Part shown: positions 42,766 to 53,226 of the stretch, piece after piece
Numbering within the stretch: the stretch's first letter is position 1
How the letters are laid out: each line of letters opens with the position of its first letter
Assembly (NCBI RefSeq): GCF_963678635.1
Contig: NC_087071.1
Location: forward strand, 37,038,438-37,102,437
DNA: 64,000 nucleotides
Reading direction: 5' to 3'
DNA from: Symsagittifera roscoffensis
Taxonomy: Eukaryota > Xenacoelomorpha > Acoela > Convolutidae
The notes under the pieces: model-generated
Told to the model about the DNA's origin: nothing
Database searches by the model: none
Seen by the model: only the letters and a program-made list of their open reading frames with translations
Program-made: the position numbers and the translations under genes

Positions 42766-44608
42766 GGCTTGATTTTCTCTATTGTTTCTCAACTAATATT
42801 AGATAGAGAAAATGAACAAGTAATGCAAATTTTTAGATATGAAATGATTTTTTGATTCAAAAAAGTTTTTCATTGGTTATAACTTTTCGGAAAAAAGTAA
42901 TAAAGTTAAAGTTATTAAGGTTTGAAAAAAAATGAGAGTTTTCTGATGCCCTGAACAACCAGTTGTAAAAAAAATTGAAAAAAAGTCAAGATTCTTGCAC
43001 AGACCTTATTCTGACAGCCATCAACAGAAGAGTTGAATGGGATAATAGCCCAAAATTGTTGCACGTATATTGAACGCAAACAATTGTTTACGGCAGCGCA
43101 ATTTGATACAAAACTATATCGTCGGAAAAATTATTTGAACCAGAGTTTTGTAGGTTCGCAAAGGAATAAATCGCGTCCAAAGGTTTATGGAAAAACTTTT
43201 TCATGGATAACTTTACGCTGGCAATAGCAAAAAAAAAACAGTTTTTTGAACGTCATAATTTTTTTTGACTCCATAGCATAAATAGCTCTCAGATCAAAAC
43301 TGACCCATTCTCAAAAACTCGACTCCATAAAACAAACGCAAATGCAAAAAAAATGATTCGAAAAACTGGATTATGGTCTGGGCGCTTATCATTGAACAAT
43401 TCCGAAAAAACTTAGTCAATAAAAACTTTTTCCAACATCAAAAAGTTCAATTGAAATGCTTAGACTGCCACGGAGCTACTAAACTTCGGTTTTCTTCATC
43501 ATAATGCAACTCCCATACTGCCGTGCCGGCACAAGTGAAAAAAAAACTTGCAACAAAAAGCATTAATTCTTATCATGGTTTCTTGTTTCATCGGGGTTTC
43601 CCGGGATCAGATGAGAAAAAACCTTCAACATTTTTGCTCGATCCCGACTAAGCTTGATGAACTTTTCTGCATTTCATTCATCTGCGGTTGAGCTGTGCCA
43701 AAAGTCCAATGAAGTGTTAAACAAATCCTAGCACCTGTTTTTATACTTGTGGACTTTCATTAGGATGTCCCCTAGTTTTTACTATTCAGCGTATTTAAGC
43801 TTGTCTTTTCAAATTGTGGATTGAACAAAAGTTGGATGGACATCGCGAGATTATTGAATTATTTGAAGCATAATTTCAGACTTGCCTCTGAAGTTCTACT
43901 CAAAAAGGAACAAACAATTCATACGGTTGCATTTGCATCATGCCGTATCATGATGACTACTGTTTAGTAACTCGGGGGATCCCTCAAGTCTCAGATTGTT
44001 AGAAGAATGCCGCCAAAAGTTGTAATTTGCTGTGACAACTGTGCTTGAATGCAATTTCTGACCGTGGATTTTCTTGAACAGGTTTTTTTACCTTGATTAT
44101 TATACTTTTTTTAAATAAAACGCTGGAATTTTCTGACCATTTCAACCAAAATCGAGTAGTTTCGAGTTTGTGCGCGATCAATAACATTTTCATCCCCGGT
44201 TTTAAGTCTTAACTTGATTGCTGTGAACCTGGAGCTGGATCAAAAAACATAGTTATTTTAATTCGGTCTTTTCTCCTCGTTTGATTTCGTGTTTTTTGTG
44301 TAATGCAAAAAAAACTGTTTTGTAACATTAATCGTGCTAACCTTGAAGGAGACTTGTGGATCTGGAACTCCGAGCAATTTTTCTACCATGTCTAGCTAAT
44401 TCGAATAATTTATTGCTATCTAAATATAACCTCCGACCAAATTTTACACTCATTAGCACGTACAATGGCTCACCTGTTTGATTTCTGAAATGATTGTTGT
44501 TGAAAAATTTTGTTTGGATTGAGGGCTCTGTCACACCTTCTCGGACTTTGCAAAAGAATCTAGATGAACCAATCTAGCATCCACCTCTAGCATCCATCTA
44601 GCAATCTA
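42766..44608. other. Noncoding AT-rich stretch
   Basis: No gene supported. Near 44,570-44,607 a small repeat (ATCTAGCATCCA and variants, three to four copies) precedes the MULE-type element. Confidence 0.45.
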
Positions 44609-44825
44609 GCATCCAGGGTGTATATACAAAACAGTCTTATACAAAAGAGTCTGAAACATAAAAAAAGGTTCTAAAAACAGTCCCATACAAAACAGTCCAA
44701 AACCATTTGACTTTCTTGATCTTGATCTTTCGACGCCGACAGAATTGATCTACGCTTTGAAAACTCAAATATGGGCGTAAATAAAGATCAAAGAGCCAAA
44801 CTTGGAACACTAGCTTGGATGAAAA

Positions 44826-44886
44826 TGGTGTAGTTGTTCAAGCGTTAGACTCAAACTCTAGAGATCAAAGGATTGAATCTCCCGCG
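44826..44886 (+). pseudogene. tRNA-Leu(CAA)-like sequence
   Basis: GGTGTAGTTGTTCAAGCG resembles a D-arm/A box. TTAGA-CTCAAAC-TCTAG forms a 5-bp anticodon stem with a 7-base loop and anticodon CAA. GGATTGAATCTCC approximates the B box (GGTTCGAATCC). An acceptor stem and a proper T-stem are not convincing. A T-run follows at about 44,895. This is a decayed tRNA or a tRNA-derived SINE head inside the MULE-type element rather than a working gene. Confidence 0.4.
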
Positions 44887-45332
44887 GAACAAAATTTTTT
44901 TCCAATTTTCCGAAAAAAGTTGAAGTTCGGTTAAACATGATAACGGATATATCTAAGGTACAACAAAGGGTTCAACTTTGGAGGGGTGGCCGGGGGAAAA
45001 TATCAACACCTCTAATGTATTCATTATTTTGCCGGTTTCAAATCGACTCTAGCTCAATACTGAAAAATCAAGGAAAACAATTGAACTTGGAAAAATGTTA
45101 TTGCTTGGTAATATGGAGGAATTATAAAAACTGATATTAAAAGAAACTTCTGATTATATTTTAATATTATATCTACATCCTTTCAAAAAACCAATGATAT
45201 CGTTGGGTTGATATGACCTAATCATCTTGATTAAAATTTTGTCGAGTTTTTGGTGTTTAGATTTTTTGGGTCTGGCTACTTCTTGTCCTGCGCACATTTT
45301 TTAAATAGTATTTCCGCATTTTTTGCTCGTCC

Positions 45333-46405
45333 TGGAACTTCTCGATCAGTTTTGGAAATGAAGGATGGTTACTGCTGACCAGTTTCACGATTGCTGTTCC
45401 AACTTTCTACAGCGTTGTTGGTGCGGTGAACGTCGTTTTTTTACTTTTTGATGGCAACTCCCTTGCTCCATATCAAGTCTGGGCTTCTCTGTCGTCGTCC
45501 TTGAGAAGTCAGTCTATCAATATATGTGTCCTTGAAAAAATAGAAAGTCGGATGATATTCTTCAGGTGCCATACCTTGCAGAAGCTCGAAAGCAGTTGGG
45601 ACGTCCTCGGGTAGAAATGCTGATTCGCAAAAACTAAGGTCATCGTTGTAATTGTGAGTTGTGCATGACTACTGAACACGTCGCCAGACGCTTTGACTCA
45701 TATCAGAAAAAAATAAAACTGAATTTGAGCACCCTGATGGGTAGCTATTATTGAGTTTTGCACAGCTACTTCAAAATCAATCGTTTTGGGAACACTGAGA
45801 AGGCGACAATAAATTGATTCCTTTTAGTCGGGTAGCAGAGCGTAAGCAATGGGATTGAGACATCCTTCAACAATATTGTGTAAAATTGATAGAAAACAAT
45901 GGGAGCAGTCGAAAACGTTCCATCACAGAACCAATCATCCGATAAAGATTGTAGGTCTATCCCAGGTAACGTGGCGAGCACAATAACTCGATTTTCATCT
46001 TAGGGACCAGAACTGTGAAGAAGGAACTACTCTCCATCGTGAGTTTTCTGTAGAGCCAGTGGTAGTTCAAAGCCAGTCAGCGAAATTGGCTCTGCCATCT
46101 GTGGTGTTTTTGTTGCGTCGAACTCTGCTTACAGCGAACGGATTAGCAAAACAACTTGTTAAATGAACTGCTGTTTCCCGGTTTACATCAAATTGGGCTG
46201 CGAAAAGAGTTGCAACTACTTTCTGCGCACTGCCAGGAAGGGAGTTGTCTGCCAGGGTTTGGTGTTTAATATAAGCATACCATTCGAAAATCAGATATTT
46301 CGTTCGTAAGTATGATTTCCATCGATAGTTACTGAATTTTGTTTCTATTGAGTGTTGCCAAGTGTTACCAAAAAAACAGCCTGAACAACCTGTCTCTTTT
46401 TGCAT
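45333..46405 (-). pseudogene. MULE transposase with FLYWCH-like N-terminus, broken
   Basis: 46,405-46,067 resembles the FLYWCH zinc-binding module that precedes metazoan MULE transposases (RWKSYLRTKYLIFEWYAYIK, with the late Cys/His ligands poorly kept). 45,981-45,766 holds DDWFCDGTFSTAPIVFYQFY, the typical MULE W..DGTF..AP..F.Q.Y block with a catalytic Asp. Further on, near 45,390-45,437, VHRTNNAVESWN matches the conserved RTNN.VE.W C-terminal block carrying the catalytic Glu. Domains are in order on the minus strand but separated by frame changes and stops, so it is inactive. Confidence 0.7.
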
Positions 46406-46606
46406 GGATTAAAAACAGAGTCCATTTTGTTAATTGCGTTAACTTTAATGTTTCCCATATTATTGCTTTTAATGAGTGGTTGCTGCTGTTATCTAGGTTA
46501 TTTTAACTTCTGTGCTATCTTACCTATTGTTTTTCTGATTAGTTGGAATCAACTTAGGTTTATTTTGAGATAAATTTACTTATCAGCTTCTGGAACAATC
46601 ATAACT

Positions 46607-46785
46607 TTGATCAATGGGACTGTTTTTTGGACTAATTTTTGGACTGTTTTTGGGATTGTTTTTTATGGGACTGTTTTTTTGTTTGGCTATGATTTTTTGG
46701 ATTGTTTTTTTTTGTTTGTCTATAATGTTTCGGACTGTTTTGTTTTTGACTGTTTTGTATGGGACTGTTTTGTACAAACACGCAT
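46607..46785. repeat. (GGACTGTTTTT)n tandem repeat, right end of MULE
   Basis: About ten imperfect copies of (T)GGGACTGTTTTTT/GGACTGTTTTG with 10-25 bp spacing. The left end has four inverse copies. Long hydrophobic frames (for example 46,614-46,850) come from the T-runs and are not genes. Confidence 0.75.
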
Positions 46786-46790
46786 GGAAG

Positions 46791-47518
46791 ATATCAACTT
46801 GGTCTATTTGTGGGGATGGGATGGATGTTAACTTCATCCGATCAGTTTAACACTGTCCGAAAATAATAGATTATAAGGGATTTTTATTGTCAGGTTCCAT
46901 AATTTTCAAAGAGAATCGATAATAATAAACAGAGCCTAGATTGGTATATTGGTTATATGTTGCTGGCTGCTAGTGTTTGTGGTCGGTATACTGATGTTTT
47001 AATTGACTTCAACGCGTTTCGCTGTTAATAAGTATTTACTGGACAGATCACCAATTTTTTATATTTCGTAAATATATCTCGCAAATATCTCGTAAATATA
47101 TCTCGTAAATATAATTATATCTCGCACTCACGTCAAATGCAGAAACTGCCAGAATTATTTGAATTCAGATAAATCAAAATTCGAAAACAGAGGGCTCTAA
47201 TTGGCCAGAGTATAGTCTATTAATCTAATCAAAAGAAAAAGGTCCGCTACCAATCAACACAATTGACTGATTGCAATTCAACTTCCCGTTAACACCAACT
47301 AAACATCTGCCCTCTTGCTATACTCGATAGCCCAATAAACTATCTCTCACTCATGAGAAATCGCTAATTTGGCAAAATCACATTCACTTTGTAGAACCTA
47401 TATCATCACAAGTGACAAACTGTTCTCTAACTAACTACCAGAACCAAACGTTCTCTCTCACAGCCAAATTATTGTTCTCTAACTACGAGAACCCAAATAC
47501 TCTCATTAGTAGCTAGTT
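46791..47518. other. Noncoding; AATATATCTCGTA tandem repeat
   Basis: 47,066-47,126 has about four copies of a 13-14-bp AAATATATCTCGTA unit. At 47,370-47,510 GTTCTCTAACTA..CGAGAACC-like words recur. No gene seen. Confidence 0.45.
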
Positions 47519-47937
47519 TTGTTCTGCCTCCAAAAGTTGGCCACCCGTTACATTTGCGCTATGTTTCTATGTTTGTCTTTTCGAGTTTCAGTTATAGCTA
47601 TAGCTATGATCGACCCTGCAAGTCCTGACTTTTCATCTAATACCCCTTGCACAAAGGCTGTGCGGGAATTTCCCCTGATGACACTAGCTATGACTGCCAA
47701 GACCAACATAGATATCTTCAACTAAATTGTGCAGACATCAAGACCAATTCCACCTCTAACTCATGTTATATTTACTTAAACAACTTCACAAAGACACTAG
47801 GGGTCAAATTGTGCCAAAAAGCAACATCACGAGATTTTAGTAAATACACCTCACAATCATGTAATTTAGGAGAATTGCTGCCGCGCTCCTCTTATTGTTA
47901 CTTTTCTTATGGACTAATTTTTATTTCTAGTTGAGAT
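47519..47937 (+). CDS. Cys-containing exon(s) of a possible secreted protein
   Basis: The frame from about 47,640 reads HKGCAGISPDDTSYDCQDQ, LQLNCADIKTNSTSNSCYIY, NNFTKTLGVKLCQ, SQSCNLGELLPRSSYCYF: six or more regularly spaced Cys and two N-glycosylation sequons (NSTS, NFT), as in extracellular domains. An overlapping frame from 47,519 starts with a signal-like MFLCLSFRVSVIAIA. The second half of the exon is repeated twice downstream. The family is unrecognised and the exon limits are not fixed; ending at FISS before TAG/TTGAG may instead be splicing (TTTCTAG acceptor-like). The protein could also derive from a mobile element. Confidence 0.4.
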
Positions 47938-49310
47938 TCTATTAATAGCTTGTTCGATAAGCTAAGCTGAACCCCCCGATCTTTGACAAGTTCACTTTAA
48001 TTAATTCCAGAACATACAATGTAAAAAATAGATCCTTTTCAATTCTGCTTCAGTTCCCAATAGATAAATTTTCTCTCTATTGTAAAAATGTTGATATTCC
48101 ATTTCAAAGGTTCATTATCACTTTTCCCGGGAAAAAGCCAGTCAAACCGGCATGAAGGAGTCGCCAGAGTCGCCAGAGTCTCCAGAGTCGCCATCATTTA
48201 CATGGGTCTTTGGTATCTGGTGTCTTCTGCTTCTATAAAAGTTAAAAGCCTGTAAATAACCCATTATTGTTCCAACCTCAAGGGGTAGAGCAAGACCTTT
48301 TTTATTGGTAAATAACTCACTGCGTGCACGTAAATTTGCCAACAAAACTGTATTTCAATCCCGACTTTCTAGCATGGATCGTAATTCGCCTTTTAGGGGT
48401 CAAATTGTGCCAAAAAGCAACATCCCGAGAACTTAGTAAATACACCTCACAATCATGTAATTTAGGAGAATTGCTGCCGCGCTCCTCTTATTGTTACTTT
48501 TCTCATGGAATAATTTTTATTTCTAGTTGAGTTTCTATTAATAGCTTGTTCGATAAGCTAAGCTGAACCCCCCGATCTTTGACAAGTTCACTTTAATTAA
48601 TTCCAGAACATACAATGTAAAAAATAGATCCTTTTCAACTTCTGCTTCAGTTCCCAATAGATAAATTTTCTCTCTAATGTAAAAATGTTGATATTCCATT
48701 TCAAAGGTTCATTATCACTTTTCCCGGGAAAAGGCCAGTCAAACCGGCATGAAGGAGTCGCCAGAGTCGCCAGAGTCTCCAGAGTTGCCATCATTTACAT
48801 GGGTCTTTCGTATCTGGTGTCTTCTGCTTCTATAAAAGTTAAAAGCCTGTAAAAAACCCATTATTGTTCCAACCTCAAGGGGTAGAGCAAGACCTTTTTT
48901 ATTGGTAAATAACTCACTGCGTGCACGTAAATTTGCCAACAAAACTGTATTTCAATCTCGACTTTCTAGCGTGGATCGTAATTCGTCTTTTAGGGGTCAA
49001 ATTGTGCCAAAAAGCAACATCCCGAGAACTTAGTAAATACACCTCACAAGCATGTAATTTAGGAGAATTGCTGCCGCGCTCCTCTTATTGTTACTTTTCT
49101 CATGGACTAATTTTTATTTCTAGTTGAGTTTCTATTAATAGCTTGTTCGATAAGCTAAGCTGAACCCGATCTTTGACAATTCCACTTTAATTATTTCCAG
49201 AACATACAATGTAAAAACTAGATCCCTTTCAACTTCTGCTTCAGTTCCCAATAGATAAACTTTCTCTCAATTGTAAAAATGCTGATCGATTCTTTTATCC
49301 AGGGGTTGGG
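47801..49310 (+). repeat. Triplicated 596-597-bp unit
   Basis: GGGTCAAATTGTGCCAAAAAGC starts units at 47,801, 48,397 and 48,994. Each unit has a coding-like head (GVKLCQKATSREL to FIFISS), a middle with GAACCCCCCGATC, a 9-bp microsatellite (GAGTCGCCA)n near 48,152 and 48,751, and a tail ending CTTTCTAGC.TGGATCGTAATTCG. Units one and two are over 95 percent identical by eye. The third unit is interrupted after about 49,290, and its (GAGTCGCCA)n tail reappears at 49,527-49,600 after about 240 bp of unrelated DNA. Confidence 0.8.
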
Positions 49311-51235
49311 GCTCATTATTAGGGGTTATCTTACAGTTTCCGCCTTAAACTCATAAAGTTCCTTCAAAGGTCAACCGATGTCAGCCGGGGTCAGTCTTCC
49401 GCTTTTAGATTCAAAATCCCATGGTGATCCTAGCTACTAAGTTTCTTATAAGTCCCATTCATACTTTCCAATTTATTCCATTTCCATTATCACTTTTCCC
49501 GTGAAAAGGCCAGTCAAACCGGCATGATGGAGTCGCCAGAGTCGCCATCATTCACATAGATCTTTCGTATCTGGTGTCTTCTGCTTCAATAAAAGTTAAA
49601 AGCCTTCGATCATAATTTTTTGTAAATTGTCTTTTTTCGGTCTAAGAGGTAGTTTTCCCATGTGCATAAAACCGAAAGAAGGGATCCACGGGATCTGGGG
49701 TTCTAAACTTGAGCTTCTTTCTGGGAAATCGTTATCACTCGCCTGGGGGGTTCCGATGGAATCGGGTTTTTGCTTACCCGAGTCAATCATCTAGTTCCGT
49801 CATATGAGTTACGTTAAGTTAGCTTCCTTAGTATCAACTGGGCTGTATCACTATCGGTACCGTCTTACAAAATTCAATTGAGGAGCGACTTATTCTTCAA
49901 TATTCGAACAATTTCGAGACTGGTCATTTGTTTGCTAATCTACTTATCGTATATATTAGTGTATACCAAGCTAGCTACTACTCATCAACCTTCACTATAC
50001 TACATGAATTTCTCAAGGACTTTTGCGAAAAAGTATAAAGATCACCGATCCTATGAACTGGTCATATCAAGACGAATCATTGAAAAGTTTTCTGCTCTTT
50101 AACATCTATGAACCGACTTTGACCTGAAACAACCATGAATTTTTCAAATCAAAAAAAAATAAAGAAACGTTTTAAGCGCCCTAAAAAAATTTTCCAGCTT
50201 ACACCGTTCGATTAACGCTTACGTCTTAACAGAACGAAAACATTTGTTAATTACATGAGTACCTAGGCCAAATTGGCAATTGAACATACAATCGCTCCCT
50301 TCAAAAACCCCCAAATGAAAATATTTTCTGATATTTTTGAACATTTTCGAAGAGAAATGAATTAGGTAAGAGCAGAGATCTCAGCTTGGGATCCATTTAT
50401 TGTTTAAACTGGAATACAGTACTCTTTAAAATTATCTGAAAATTTTTTTTGTCAGCCTGATTTTTGTCAGAACACAAAGATTGAAGAGATGGAAAGTTAT
50501 ACTAAAAATAGTACAGTCCATTGTGAAAAAGTTTTATACCTTAAAGTATCATTTTTGGCTTCTATTCGACACAATCAAAACTAAACTACGCAAAAATTCC
50601 CGGTTCAATTTCTGAAGAACATTAAAACAAAGTTAACTTCTTCTGAAGCACAACACTGCATAAAAAATTGTAAAAAGGCAACTTTAAAAAAAACCAGCAG
50701 TGTACATTGAACAACAAGATTAAAATGGATTGCGCCAATGTCAAATATTGCGGTGCGTTTGATTAGCATGGCAAATTCTGTTTTCCCCTCAACAGTGAGC
50801 ATTGATACCTTACCCTCTAGATAACTTTTGCCCAAAAACTAACAAGACTAATTGGACTTTTCATTATAATTTTTATTATAGTTGTGCGACAGCAATTGCA
50901 GTAAATGCTGGAAAAAATTGTTTTTTTTTCTGCTTGATTACCAGCCAATAACACATTAGTGTCTATCACAGGATCCAGATAAATATTCCAACAGAAAAAA
51001 ACTTCAAAGTATTTAGGTTAATGTTATATTCCAATAAATCTTTATGAATCCTTCTCATTTACTGAGTCTTAAAAATTCATTACTGCGAAAAATTATTTTT
51101 AAAACGTCATTATTTCCACAGCATAAGATGTTTCAATGTGGTTTCAATTTATAACAAGGGGAGGCAGCCGTATAAATCCTAGATAATTTGACAAAAGAAA
51201 ATATATTTTTTGAAGTTTTACTAACTCTTTCACTG
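49311..51235. other. Noncoding flank of the LTR element
   Basis: After the displaced tail of the 597-bp unit (49,490-49,610) there is AT-rich DNA without a supported gene. Confidence 0.45.
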
Positions 51236-51644
51236 TGAGTTATAACCGATGTGGTTAACTCATAGAGTAATTTCGGATAGGGTACACCGTCTGCTCGTCC
51301 CGCTATCTTATTTTCGGCCGGATAGATTCGTGCAACTTCTTAGTCTAATACCGATCTTAATCTTACTCTTATATCTACTAGTCTCAGGGTGTTTAACTAG
51401 TCTCTGCTAGGCTCAATAGATCTAGAGTATACTGGCTTATTGTAACTGCTGAAGTTCTTTTGGAGAGGCAAATAATTTTTAAGTTAAATTCAAATCTCTC
51501 TGGCGCTGAAATTACAAGTAGTTTTAGCACTTACAAATAAGTGGGTTGTTAGTTAGATGGATTATGATTGGTTAATATTAAATATTTTACAGTGGTATTT
51601 TAATATTTTATCCAATTATAAAATGTAGTTTAGATCAGGTTCCA
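51236..51644 (-). repeat. 3' LTR (minus orientation)
   Basis: 409-bp partner of the 5' LTR, differing by few substitutions and short indels. The sequence just upstream in element orientation (AAACCCCGGATGAG) is not a good polypurine tract, a weak point in the LTR interpretation. Confidence 0.75.
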
Positions 51645-51674
51645 CTCATCCGGGGTTTACAGAGTTTTTTAGAA

Positions 51675-52165
51675 CTATCTTTCTGCAATTTGAAGGATGG
51701 ATGATGAACGTTGGTATTTGGCGAACATCACTTTCTTGTCCGGTTCCTCTTGGAGAAGAACGTTCCAGGACGCTGGAATTAGGGACAGGAAATTGTTACG
51801 TGGTCTTTCGACAACGACTGTGATCCCCAATGAAACCAATCCGATTTCAAACTGGTTTGCTATGACAGGTTTTTCTGTATTATGTAGAGAACTTGTTTTG
51901 TGTGCAACCTCGTCTGGGAATGGCGTGAAGATCGTGTGTGGAAGGGATGCCTTGTAACTCGGATCTGTACGTATACTTGAACTTCGAGGTGGTCATTGGT
52001 GGTTCAATGAAGTCCTTTTCTGCGAAGTCAAGTCGTACTCTAAATCCTTTGAATTGTTATTGTTGACGGCATGTCGGTTGGTGCTTAGCCATTCTTTTGT
52101 TCGAGTGTGATGGGATCATCTAGTCTTTGGATGTTCGTCTTTGTTGTTGTGTATTGATCTATATA
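51675..52165 (-). pseudogene. Third coding remnant next to the 3' LTR
   Basis: Minus-strand codons read in two overlapping frames. KGFRVRLDFAEKDFIEPPMT and KYTYRSELQGIP run from about 52,050. After a frame change near 51,930, HTIFTPFPDEVAHKTSS, IANQFEIGLVSLGITVVVE, NFLSLIPASWNVLLQEEP and ILQIAER run to TAG at 51,675. Upstream of 52,050, LDDPITLEQKNG lies in a further frame with a stop. A TTTGCAG acceptor at 52,166 precedes the segment. The amphipathic pattern and Phe/Tyr/Leu content look like a folded domain. I do not recognise it. No known retroviral gene sits here in envelope-bearing elements, unless it is a displaced Gag or matrix protein. Confidence 0.5.
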
Positions 52166-53226
52166 CTGCAAAGTATGATTTACATTTTATAAAACTATGT
52201 TAATTCAATATTTTAATCATGATTTTAGTTAGTCGTTTTCACAAAAGCGTTTTGTTTTAGTTTGGTTATTTTGAAGAGTTACTCACCCTTGAGTACCTCA
52301 TATTAAAAATAGGAGTGTGGTCACAAAGCGTGGATGTAGCGCGGTGGGTTAGGCCGGCTATAGAGATGCTCAGGACGTCCTCTCTGGTGGGTTAGGCCAG
52401 GAGTGGGAGTATGATTTCATGCTGTTTCTTTGAGAGATTCTGTTATGTGATAACGTTTTATGTTGGGATTATGTTGGTCTTTCTTATGTTACTTTGGTTG
52501 TGTCCTTTTTCAAAAATCAAATTGTTTTTGGTATGGGTTTGTCTTGCGACTTTTTTGTGTTTTGTTATTTCTTTCTTAGACTTTATAATAGTCTTCAAAA
52601 GAATAAATTATCCAGTTTTAAACTGGGTTAATCCGGTTTGGGTACCGTTGGTTTTCTTTTCTTAGTCATGCTGTTATTTTATGATTTGTGGTGTTTAGTA
52701 AGCTGCGTTGGTTAGTTTGGTTTAGTATATAATTCCTTTCCAACCGGGTTAAAGGAAAATTTGAAATTTGTTATCGTGTGTTAGAGTTGTTGAGTGTGAA
52801 AGTTGGAACTTAAAATCATTATTTAAACAATTCTCCGTGGGCGAGCTGTGCGTGTTTGGATAGAATTCTTGTGCGAGTGAATGAAAATATTTCAAAAGTT
52901 TAGTACTTCTTTTTCATTTTATCAATTTATTGCATAGAATTTGAATTTTACTGCGTTTGGGGAATTTTAAAATTATAAAATTTCATCGTAAATAAGTTTA
53001 CTGCTTCATGGGGAAATATTTTATAGATAAAATTACTACATTTGGTATGAATTTTATTAAATTATTTAGTGCAAGAAATTAACGAATTTTAAGAGAATTT
53101 AACAAGTTCGTTATTTTATTTTTCTTTTCTGTTTTGTAGATGATCGTGATGTGAAGACTAAAAATATAAATCAAACATTGATAGAAAATGGTTAGTACTA
53201 ATTTAAATTTATTAGTGAAGAGTATT
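52166..53226. other. AT-rich stretch inside the LTR element
   Basis: No minus-strand frame is seen. A hydrophobic 84-codon plus-strand frame (52,411-52,665) runs against the element and is T-run derived. The left edge (minus-strand ATCATACTTTGCAG) looks like a splice acceptor, so the stretch may be an intron in element transcripts. Confidence 0.4.

Larger units (their letters stand above)
44609..46790 (-). mobile_element. MULE-type DNA transposon with repeat-rich inverted ends
   Basis: The left end (44,609-44,700) reads GGGTGTATATACAAAACAGT then more AAAACAGTC units. The right end (46,607-46,790) is its inverse, with GGACTGTTTT units ending ACTGTTTTGTACAAACACGC. Between them lies a minus-strand MULE transposase remnant, which fixes the class. 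Terminal repeats made of tandem short units may act as multiple transposase sites. I could not find a matching 8-10-bp target duplication at the outer edges. Confidence 0.7.

Noticed and set aside
46583-46850. Hydrophobic frames in 46.58-46.85 kb as channel-like proteins
   Set aside because: They come from (GGACTGTTTT)n repeats at the end of the MULE-type element.
47801-49310. CRISPR-like array
   Set aside because: Units are 597 bp with no unique spacers, and the genome is eukaryotic.
51697-51957. 86-codon plus-strand frame
   Set aside because: The opposite strand reads as a better, element-oriented coding remnant.
52411-52665. 84-codon hydrophobic plus-strand frame as a membrane protein
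   Set aside because: T-run-rich, opposite to the element orientation, no homologous pattern.
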